Assembly (NCBI RefSeq): GCF_963259705.1
Contig: NC_081848.1
Location: 57,098,895 to 57,162,894 of the forward strand
Direction of reading: 5' to 3'
From: Myotis daubentonii
Lineage: Eukaryota > Chordata > Mammalia > Chiroptera > Vespertilionidae
DNA length: 64,000 bases
The notes beneath the pieces are model-generated. The model was not told the DNA's origin and did not search any database. It saw only the letters and a list, made by a program, of their open reading frames with translations. Every line of letters starts with the position of its first letter. Position 1 is the stretch's first letter. The position numbers and the translations under genes are program-made. Positions 55,870-64,000 of the stretch are shown here, one piece after another.

Positions 55870-56295
55870 GAGCCCAAGGCAGGCACTCGGGTGATCTGGG
55901 ATCGGACAGTGGGTCAGCTGTGTGACTTTGGACCGGTCACCTGACCTTTCCTGCTTTAGTGTTTTCACTTGTACAATGCTAGTGGGAAATCTTGACTTTT
56001 TCCTCTCATTGGGTTATTAGGACCAAATGACAGAATAAAGGAAGTATTTGCAGAGTTAAAAAGCCTCTCGTTATGTGTAACTTGATCCCTAATCAACTCG
56101 TATAAAACAGTGATACCGACAGGAACAATAAGCATGCGTGAGCACTGCCCGTGTGCCAGATGCCATGACCAGTGCTTGTATGTGGGTCTCACGTGGGCCT
56201 CGGAGCAACCTAGCGAGAGAGGCACTCTCATAATCCCCATGAGCAGATGATGTTGTAGGGCCCAAAGAAGTGAAATAACTTGACCCAGGTCACAC
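55870..56295. repeat. Two MIR fragments, forward then reversed
   Basis: 55900-56050 is MIR-like forward ('gcaattgactttggac'-type core: 'gtgtgactttggaccggtca'); 56120-56290 is reversed MIR ('cgtgtgccagatgccatgac', 'cttgacccaggtcacacaca'). Confidence 0.6.
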
Positions 56296-57505
56296 ACACT
56301 CGGCAAACAGACTCGCCACTCTCTCTCCCCTGCAGACAGGTTCAGTCCCCGCTGACTGCAGAGGGGCTGCGGGGCCTTGACTCTGCCTGCTCTTCACCAA
56401 GTCCAAGAGCCAGCGGTTCCCATGGGGACGATGACCCCCCACCAATTGGGGAAGCAGAGAGAGGCCAGGAGTAAGAGCTCCTGCACACTGTGGAGAGCAG
56501 GCACGTGAGGTGGAACATTTCTCTCCAGGACGGCCCGCCCTCGCAGCAGTTGAGTGGGTCTTGGGAAAACATTTCCTTGAGGAAGCAGAGGCAGGGAGGC
56601 AGTCTGGGAAGGGCAGGCTGTCGTTTTCCATCTTTGCATCCGGAAGAAGAGGAACAGCAGCGGGCACTCCCTCCTGACCGCCCCTTCTTCAGGGCAGCAC
56701 TTGGGCCTGCAGCCCAGGCCTGTTCGCTCGGCGTGGCCTGCGTAATATTACCCCCTTAAGTGGAGTTTGGTGAGTTTGAAAGGGCTCCGGGGTGCCCCTC
56801 TCTGAGGATATCTCAGGAGCCTTTTCAGATGGTCCCTGTTGGCAAAAAGATATGAAAACAGGTAGAAGAGGAATTATTGAAAGAACTGTGGCTTTTGCCC
56901 TAAACAAGAGAAGCCTGGGCACTGGCAAGTATCTGAAGGACTGGCTCACTGAGGCTTCCAGGAGGTGGGGGGAGGAATGGCAGGGGATGGTGTAAGGAAA
57001 CTGAGAACTCACAGAAATGCAGTGAAACAGCCTGAAGCTTTTAGAAGGGAAAGACTGCCTTGGGGACAATAAGCTGGCCATCAAACAGATCGGGTGACCC
57101 TCTTGACTGGGGCATTGCTCAGGTGGGGACCTGTGCCTGGAAGGAAGAGAACTTGGGGCTCACTATGGCCTGCACAGCCCCGAGAGTCTGTGGTTGTGTG
57201 AAGAAGGAGGGTGGGGAATGGGATGGAAGGGGGTGGAAATGGCGTGGCGGATTCAATGCAGGCCTGGGCCATGCTGACCTCTCCCCACCCCCACGCTGGA
57301 CCTCAGATTGCCCTCCCTGTTCTGTTGTGGTCCTAATGCCCTGGGACCACCAGACCTCACTGTTATTCCTTCTTTCCAGAATAACTACCCTCTGTGTCTG
57401 CTGGTTGCTGGGTGATACTAGTAGACAATGGGCCAGATTTCTTATGCTGGGGCTGACTGTGTTACTTTTCTCAGATAACATCTGTGTACAAAGCTTTTGC
57501 CCCCA
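56296..57505 (+). other. NAV2 intron 1, GC-moderate single-copy, no gene seen
   Basis: Overlapping frames on both strands (56290-57572); no known protein. Confidence 0.5.
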
Positions 57506-57508
57506 GGG

Positions 57509-57694
57509 CAGTGGTTCTCAGTCTTTAGTTGGCATCAGCATGAGCTGCAGGGCTTGTAAAAACGCAGACTAGTGGGACCTGCCGGAGTTTCTCATTCAGT
57601 AAGTCTGGGGTGGTGTCTGTGATTTTGCACATCTAACAAGTTCTCAGGTATTAGTGATGATGTTGTTCCAAGGACCACGCTTTGAGAACCACTG
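57509..57694. mobile_element. MER5A-like hAT, full length (186 bp)
   Basis: Inverted termini CAGTGGTTCTCA...TGAGAACCACTG with the expected interior ('tttctcattcagtaagtctg', 'aaggaccacgctttgaga'). Target duplication is no longer readable. Confidence 0.92.
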
Positions 57695-57699
57695 CTCTA

Positions 57700-57965
57700 G
57701 AACACCTAAGTCCAAGGCTATAGATTCAGACAAATCCATGTTAGAATCCCAGCTGCCCCACTTGTGAGCTGTGTGATGACTGGCAGTGTACCTAACACCT
57801 CTGTGCTTTCGTTACCTGTTCTGTAAAATGGTAATGGTACTATTTTAAAAGGGTATTGTGAGAATTGAAATTGATGATGTGATGATTTATATAAAGAGCT
57901 TAGACAGTGTCTGGGATAAGTTAAGTATGCAAATATTCAAATATTAGCAATTTTCATTATCATAG
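57700..57965 (+). repeat. MIR SINE
   Basis: 'gaatcccagctgccccactt', 'ttacctgttctgtaaaatgg' and 'aaagagcttagacagtgtct' give a near-complete MIR. Confidence 0.9.
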
Positions 57966-58450
57966 TAAAGGATGGGTGTTTCAGGCACCCCTTGTCCCCC
58001 TCCATAGGATAGTGGTGCCCGGGCAGAGAAGGGTACGCATTCTCCTCCAGTTGGGCTCCATGTGCAGGGGCAATCCCATTGTCACTCCTTACCCAGTGGC
58101 TCCATGCTGGAAGGATGGGGATCCATCAGCAATAGGGCCATCCTTACAATCTTAGTCTTCTCTCTGGGGCCAGCCACACATTCTGAGTGACTGGCTTTTG
58201 GTGTGACTCTATAGGAGCCTCCCTCATAGGAGCCAGCTTGTGTGTAGGACACACAGAGTGAGGTAATATTAAGGCTCTTGTCACATTACTGTTGGAGCCC
58301 CAGAGCCCCTCAGTCTTTTTATGTCCTGTGGTGCCTCGACTGACAGTTATAATGATGGAAGTACAGGCTTATGTCTCCTGTAGAAGAGTCTCAAAGTTAA
58401 GTGAGAAAATCTAGGGGTGATTTCAGATGACCTTGGGCTACTCTAAACAT
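57966..58450 (+). other. Single-copy intron, no gene seen
   Basis: Nothing recognised. Confidence 0.5.
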
Positions 58451-58472
58451 TGCTGAAAAGGGGGATACTCTG

Positions 58473-58738
58473 TTCCTAGCTGGTTTGGCTCAGCGGATAG
58501 TGTTGGCCTGCAGACTGAAGGGTCCTGGGTTTGATTCCGGTTAAGAGCATGTACCTCGGTTACAGGCTCCATCCGTGGCCATGGTCAGGGTGCATGTGGA
58601 AGGCAACCAATCAATGTGTCTCTCTTACATCAATGTTCCTCTCTCTCTGTCTCTCCCCCCTCCCTTCCACTCTCTCTAAAAATCAATGGAAAAATATTCT
58701 CAGGTGAGGATTAACAACAACAACAACAACGAAAGAAA
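58473..58738 (+). mobile_element. Ves SINE with an (AAC)n tail
   Basis: Head 'cctagctggtttggctcagc', 3' end 'attctcaggtgaggatta', then (AAC)n and GAAA units. Target duplication 'gaaaaggggg' plus partly matching 'atactctg' / 'aatcctctg' (58455-58472, 58739-58757). Confidence 0.94.
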
Positions 58739-58757
58739 GAAAAGGGGGAATCCTCTG

Positions 58758-58985
58758 GGAAAATCCATACCAGATTCTACCTTATGGGAGACATATCCTC
58801 AAGTGGGCTCCTTAGAGTAGTAGCTTACGAAATGCTCCACCCAAAGGGTTCTGTAGTCAAATAAATTTGGGAAGCAGTACTCTGTTTCCAAGTAATTCTC
58901 CAAGATTTTCCCAGGAGTCCTATAGTTCAAACATATGTGTAATGTTGAACATACTAAAATTTGTTTCCCATCAATTAATTTTGGG
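58758..58985 (+). other. Single-copy intron, no gene seen
   Basis: Nothing recognised. Confidence 0.5.
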
Positions 58986-58989
58986 AAAC

Positions 58990-59150
58990 TAGTTCTAGGA
59001 ATTTACTATTGTCCAATTGCCTTCATATATAGTATCTCACTTGATTTTCAAAATATCCTCAGAGATATGATCATACCCATTTTACAGAAAAGAAGTCTGA
59101 GATACAGAAAGGTTTATGATTTGCCCCAGATCACAGAGCTATTTAAAACA
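58990..59150 (-). repeat. MIR SINE fragment
   Basis: 'cccattttacagaaaagaag' and 'gccccagatcacagagctat' are reversed MIR, cut by the next Ves copy. Confidence 0.8.
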
Positions 59151-59159
59151 TTATCTATG

Positions 59160-59379
59160 GCCCTAGCTGGTTTGGCTCAGTGGATAGAGCATCGGCCTGT
59201 GGACTTAAGGGTCCCAGGTTCGATTCTGGTCAAGGGCACATGTGCAGGCTGCAGGCTTGATCCCCAGTGTGGGTCTTGCAGGAGGCAGCTGATCAATGAT
59301 TTGCTCTCATCATTGATGTTTCTACTACTCTCTCCCTCTCTTTTCTCTGAAATCAATAAAAAAAAATACAAAATAAAAA
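59160..59379 (+). mobile_element. Ves SINE
   Basis: Close to consensus: 'gccctagctggtttggctca', 'gggtcccaggttcgattctg', tail 'ctgaaatcaataaaaaaaaa'. Target duplication 'attatctatg' / 'attatctgtg'. Confidence 0.96.
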
Positions 59380-59608
59380 ATTATCTGTGATTTCATGATC
59401 TGAGAAAGAATTTGGTGCATTTGATGGAATTTTTGTAGTAGCAGCAATTATTAAAAGCAAGCAAAAACAAAAATAAGCAAAAAAAATAACACCCACTAAG
59501 TGGGAATGGCACCTATTATTTGTCAAAAGCCTTTTGGTGGAGTGCATTTATGTAATTTATTGATCTTAGGCTCACATTATGATTATGATGTTATCATACA
59601 CACCCACA

Positions 59609-59650
59609 GAGAGAGAGAATGAGAGAGAGGGAGAGAGAGAGAGAGAGAGA
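59609..59650. repeat. (GA)n microsatellite
   Basis: GA run with two short interruptions. Confidence 0.95.
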
Positions 59651-59678
59651 ACAGCACAGGTTAAAAATGTTTATTCTG

Positions 59679-59881
59679 GCCAGACCAGTGAGGCTCAGTG
59701 GTTGAGCATCGACCCAAGAACCAAGAGGTCACTGGTTTGATTCCGGGTCAGGGCACATGCCCAGGTTGCTTGATCCTTAGTAGTGGGCATGCAGGAAGCA
59801 GCTGACGAAAGAAGTTTCTCTCATCCATATTTCTGTCCCTCTCCTTTCCTCTCTCTATAAAAATCAATAAAAGCATTTTTT
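59679..59881 (+). mobile_element. Ves SINE
   Basis: Head 'ccagtgaggctcagtggttg', tail 'aaaaatcaataaaagcattt'. Target duplication 'aaaaatgtttattctg' / 'aaaaatgtagattctg' (59663-59678, 59882-59897). Confidence 0.94.
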
Positions 59882-59884
59882 AAA

Positions 59885-60130
59885 AATGTAGATTCTGTAG
59901 CTAAGCAGAGTTTAAATCCTAGTGATACCACTTACTAGCTCAATGACCTTGAGCAAGTTATTTGATTTTTCTATGCCTGTTTCCCCCCACCTCCCTTTAT
60001 AACATATAATTCTCAAACCTATATCATAAGGTTAATATGACGATTCAATGAGATATTCCATGCAGAAGTCTCAGAATGGTGCCTTTAGAGCATTGTAGAT
60101 TTATTTATGAAAGTATTATTGTTTGTGCTA
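59885..60130 (+). repeat. MIR SINE
   Basis: 'gctcaatgaccttgagcaag' and 'tagagcattgtagatttatt' with a C-rich core in place of the usual 'cctcagtttcc'. Confidence 0.75.
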
Positions 60131-60194
60131 TTATATTTGTTACTACTAATAATAACATATAAAGTCCACTTGTCTTGAGAAACCAAGGAGAGAG

Positions 60195-60345
60195 TATTTG
60201 GATAATATCTAGCTTTGGCCCTCTCATGAAGCAGCTGTGCTTTGAATAGCTCACTTAACTTCTCTGAGCCTCAGGGTCCTCCTTAGAAAAATGGGAGCAT
60301 GCCAGCCACCCAGCTTATAGCTCATAGACTAGTTTGAAGGATAAC
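60195..60345 (+). repeat. MIR SINE fragment
   Basis: 'cttctctgagcctcagggtc' and 'ccttagaaaaatgggagcat' are MIR core. Confidence 0.75.
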
Positions 60346-60405
60346 TACCTGGGTAAGTGATGGAGAGTGTTTTGACAAACATAATGCAAGGTCATTATGA
60401 GTTCC

Positions 60406-60451
60406 TGATGTCCATGTGTGACTGCAGCATGACAGTCACACATGGACATCA
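60406..60451. repeat. Perfect 19-bp inverted repeat with an 8-nt loop
   Basis: Left arm 60406-60424 'tgatgtccatgtgtgactg' is the exact reverse complement of 60433-60451; loop 'cagcatga'. Not part of a recognised repeat. Confidence 0.97.
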
Positions 60452-60887
60452 TGTGTGAGGAGGCTGTGGGTGGGGCTGGTGCTGGAGAGCCTCCCCGGGA
60501 CTTGGGCTCCAGGCTCTGAGAAACACCCAGAACTGCCCAGGCTATTTCATCCTCAGGAGCGGTCAGGACGACCAGTGTCATCCCATGGGCCTGCACAGAA
60601 GCCAAAAGGGAGTCATTAGCAGTGTTGGGAGTTTTCCTTTACTAAACAATGGCACCCTCATTCTGGGATTCCCCAGCTTGTCATCTCTTGACTTTGGAAT
60701 AGAGGGTGATTGTGTACACACACTGTCTCGGCTGGTGCATCTCAGACATCTGTTTCCTCCTGTTTCCCCTCATCCCACTCCCTGTTCACTGAACCCAGAG
60801 TGCCAGCCCCATCCTCATCCCAATAGCACTGAGCACGGACACCTCCTGGACTGGGAGAAGGAGGCCCTCAGAGTACATTGCATACAC

Positions 60888-60890
<3 letters not shown>
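60452..60890 (+). other. Single-copy intron, no gene seen
   Basis: Nothing recognised. Confidence 0.5.

Positions 60891-60939
<49 letters not shown>
60891..60939. repeat. (TG)n microsatellite
   Basis: About 24 uninterrupted TG units. The frame at 60878-61381 begins in this repeat and is not a gene. Confidence 0.98.
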
Positions 60940-60942
<3 letters not shown>

Positions 60943-60944
60943 GC

Positions 60945-61900
60945 AATCTCCTGTGAGGGCCAGGATGCCTAACAAAAGTGGAATCAGTTTACCAACTGCT
61001 TTTGTTCCAAAGGAAAAGTCTCTAAAGATCCCATTGGGGAATAATCTTTTTACCCACTTCGAGGGTATTTGTGTTCTTTTAATTGCTCAATCACTTAACA
61101 TTGCGATGAGAAAAGCAACTGCATTCCTCATAGCAAGCTTGTTAGAGAGGTGTGCAGTTTCTGAATGGTTCCCAGGCGGTGTAGCCCACAGCCCCTTGGG
61201 AAAGTCGCTGCCTTTTAAATTGCTAACCTTAATCCCTGGTGACCAGAACTGGCCCACAATGAAAGGGCTGGTCCCACAGGGAAAATCAAATAAACAGAAC
61301 TACACCATGCTCCCTTCCATCAAACCACAACCACTGAAAACAAAACAAAGCGAAGCTCAACAAACCAACACAACCCAGTGAGAGTCTGAGGGCAACTCCG
61401 TTCCAAATTGTTTCTCTGAATCATTCAGACGCAAAACCAGAACAGAGGACACAAATTAGGAACCATTTAACTTTTCTAAGTGTTCCAACAATAGCTGTCT
61501 ATATTTCTGTGCCCACAGTCCTGTGGTAGAATTTTTAAAAACGTTTTGGTTTTGCCCTAAACAATTGTATTTCACCTTACATGAACCCCTGGCCCAACTG
61601 AATGGGGCTAGATAAGCCTAAAATAAGTCTTTTAAGCCACTTCCAAAAAAAGTCTGCAGGTCCCCACCCCCTGACACCTCATGGGGTCAGAGCTGGGGGA
61701 GCAGGCCCTTAGAGGTTGGGGGGAGGAGTGCAGAGGGGGGACTGGAAGCATGGAGGCTCTTCAAAGGGGGTCAGAGGTCACCCAATGATTGCACAATTCC
61801 AACCCTTATCTGCCTCATTGAGGTGGTGGGAGGAGAAGGGTCTGGAGGAGGAGCCCCCAAGCCTGGGATGTTGAAGGGAACAAATAAATACCAGGGGCAC
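60945..61900. promoter_or_regulatory. Repeat-free block, candidate regulatory DNA
   Basis: About 950 bp free of recognised repeats. Includes a perfect DR1 nuclear-receptor half-site pair GGGTCA-G-AGGTCA (61768-61780) and a C/EBP-like palindromic core ATTGCACAAT (about 61788-61797). Conservation unknown. Confidence 0.35.
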
Positions 61901-63435
61901 CTGGCAACCCTCCCAGTTGAAGGAAAAGCAAACCTGCTCTTTGGAGATGTGTCCTGGATTGCTTGGGACCAGTTTGACGGCCTCCTGTAAGTCTAAAATC
62001 TCTTGCCCAGGAGTTTTAAAGTCAGTCTTTCATTCTTCATTCATTCATCCTGAAACTCATTTTTTTACCCTAAGCCCCTTCCGTGTTTGGCAGTGTTTGG
62101 TGGAGGGGGGTGGGGGGAAGAGACGTAAGACATAATCCTCACTCTCCCCAAAGCTCTCCTTCTGGTCATATTTAAAAGGAAATGTCAAGTATCCCAATTC
62201 CCAGGAGACAAGTGAATCTTTAGTCTAGCAAGTTGGGTTTATTTTCAGTGCATTTTGCGCAGTGCAGTGGAAGAAGCAGCTCTGTACAGGGGACCGGGAT
62301 TTGTCTGGAAAATGAGCGAGGGGCTGCATGATCTTGAAACCCCCTATGGTCCCAGCATTCGGACTGTGTTAATTCTGTTTAATGATGCCAGCGTTAGCCA
62401 AGCATTATTCTGGGTGTGCAAAGAGGAGCAATGCAGAGCACCTGTCCCTAAGCAACTTATAAGCCAGTGCTAGTAATATTATCATCAATACTAACACCCA
62501 TAACAGCAAATGAGATGTGTTTACCCGCAGCTGGGAGAGGAGGTGGACTGGGCCACTGAGAAGATGGAAACAAAGTACCGGGGACCACAGAGGAGGGTAT
62601 AGAAAGTTTGGATCGGGGTGGATAGGGGGAGGGAGACTCTAAGAGAAGTTCATCAGCACCGTTAATTTTACTCTGGGCCCAAAGATCAACAGGTGATTGT
62701 CTGGCAGAGAATGGAAGGAAAGGTACTCCATGCTGAGGGAACAGCCTTGGCGAAGGTGTGGGGTGTGACTGTGGTGGCCCAGTCCAGGAGAGAGAGTGGC
62801 CCACAGGGACATTGGGAGGGCCCACGGGACGCACTGCTCTACCCAGAAACTCTGTACCACCACCTGACCCCTGTCATTGGAAGGAAGAAGGTAAATGGTG
62901 TGGGAACCAAGAAATAACAAATGAAACCCTGTTCAGGGAACATGCTAAAAGCAGTGGCCTTCAGTATGTGCACTAGGAGATGCCTTTACATAATTGTTTA
63001 TCTCAGAAATAAAGACAAGGGGCAGGGGAGGGACAGAAATCCTTTGCTGGCCCAGCCCAGCCCTTTTCAGAGGCGCATTCACTCATTTGTGGGCTTGTCA
63101 GTGTGACATTGTGTCTGCCCTGCCGAAAGCCATACATCTTACTTTCAAACCCTCCAATGGCCTTGGTCCCCCTGGAGACCCCAGTGTTCGCAGGCTGACC
63201 TTTCGGCGGGGGGCTCACTCCCCTCCGAGGCTGGTGGAGGGGAGATGGCACGTCCTGTGCTCAGGCCTTCATCTTCTTCCTCCACCTCCAAGACCTCTGG
63301 GCCCTCCCAGAGTTGAAGGAGATTTAAAGTAAGTCTTAAAGTCATTTGCAAAACTGCTCCCAGGGATGGCATTTCTGGGGTTTCATTTCCTACATGTAGT
63401 ATAACAGTAAGACGGCCACTGCAGAGAGAGGGGGT
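61901..63435 (+). other. NAV2 intron 1, single-copy, no gene seen
   Basis: A G-rich run lies near 62102-62118. Overlapping frames on both strands (62457-63332) match nothing recognised. Confidence 0.5.
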
Positions 63436-63439
63436 TAGG

Positions 63440-63610
63440 CAGGTGGCCTGAGCGACACTTCTGTTTGGTGGTTTCTGAGCTGGTTGAATATAGCCAAGCA
63501 CTGTCCCTCTCTGAGTCTGTAACTGCAAAATGGGGAAAATTTTCTTAGCATTGCTGTGATGCATGAGTGAAAGATGCCCTGTATTATGCTTAATAAGTAG
63601 CGGCTAATAT
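63440..63610 (+). repeat. MIR SINE
   Basis: 'ctctctgagtctgtaactgc' and 'aaaatggggaaaattttctt' fit the MIR core. Confidence 0.8.
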
Positions 63611-64000
63611 GGCTGGTGTTTTCATTTGACAAGTGATGCTAAACTCTTCTGTGGTTTTACTGGTCAAGCCCTGTCACGGGGAGGGGGGGGGGTTGCGGGG
63701 GAGTAACAGACTCCCTATGTTAGCTATCTCGCTTATTTGTACCTACTGGGGTGGCACACAGCTTCTGCTCTTCCCTTTGTCATGCTCGGATCACGGAAAG
63801 GCTGACTTTCCCCATGATCAGCCTCGTGTGGGTGGAAAGACATCATCCCACATTGGGGCAGTCTAGAGAGCCCCATTATGTCAGGCGTTCCCCACCGCGT
63901 CTGAGCTCTCCCCATTAGTCACCGCTTTGGCTGAAAGATTGGAGGACCCCTGTTAAACTGAAGTGTGTTATCTGGGAAACACATTAAGGCAATACCAGCT
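63611..64000 (+). other. NAV2 intron 1, end of window, no gene seen
   Basis: A long G run with interruptions lies at about 63678-63700. 'ttggaggacccctg' at 63943-63956 resembles the right end of the hAT family at 9428 but no left end is recognised. Confidence 0.45.

Noticed and set aside
60878..61381. 167-codon forward frame with a poly-(Cys-Val) start
   Set aside because: Starts inside the TG microsatellite; remainder shows no homology.
63943..63956. Possible end of another 9428-family hAT
   Set aside because: Only about 14 bp resemble the right terminus; no matching left end or 8-bp duplication.

Overview
The window looks like one piece of a vespertilionid-type bat nuclear genome. The evidence is the combination of thirteen tRNA-derived Ves-type SINE copies (heads like 'ccctagctggtttggctcag', tails like 'aaatcaataaaa'), non-autonomous Helitrons with the A|TC...CTRR|T signature, and several hAT elements including a SPIN end. 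Helitrons and SPIN-type hATs together are known chiefly from vespertilionid bats. Ancient mammal-wide repeats (MIR, L2, MER5-type) fill much of the rest.

Only one protein-coding exon can be supported: 5593-5850 (+), the first coding exon of NAV2 (neuron navigator 2; also RAINB1/HELAD1/UNC53H2). It encodes residues 1-86 and ends in phase 0 at a strong donor (CAG|GTGAGA). It sits in a CpG island (about 4270-6120) with an upstream promoter-like block carrying a GC box and two CCAAT boxes in opposite orientation. No continuation into the calponin-homology domain is visible downstream, so 5851-64000 is read as the long intron 1. Positions 1-4270 are either 5' flank or, if upstream first exons exist, intron of a longer isoform.

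Layout: 1-4200 upstream DNA with a CA repeat, nested MER5-type/L1 fragments and a small hAT; 4270-6120 promoter, 5' leader, exon 1 and G-quadruplex-prone start of intron 1; 6120-18000 MIR-rich intron with one Helitron, one hAT with perfect 8-bp target duplications and Ves copies; 18041-18311 a 271-bp compound pyrimidine microsatellite; 18400-36000 mostly single-copy intron with MIRs; 36268-37476 a Ves/Helitron/hAT cluster; 41140-42000 an L2-SPIN-tandem Helitron cluster; 47988-48221 a second copy of the 37266 hAT family; 50480-52280 a duplicated segment in which one copy took a Ves SINE and the other a Helitron at the same site; 53690-54740 a long L2; 57500-60350 MER5, MIR and three Ves copies; 60400-64000 mostly single-copy DNA with a perfect 19-bp hairpin and a DR1 plus C/EBP-like motif pair.

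I found no RNA gene, CRISPR, intact retrogene or clearly new multi-gene system. The most informative observations are structural: paired empty sites proving two insertions, abutting Helitrons, a near-cruciform inverted repeat, G4 motifs beside the NAV2 exon, and a possible EB-binding SxIP motif in the exon. Repeat-family names are recalled, not searched, and repeat boundaries without target duplications are approximate.
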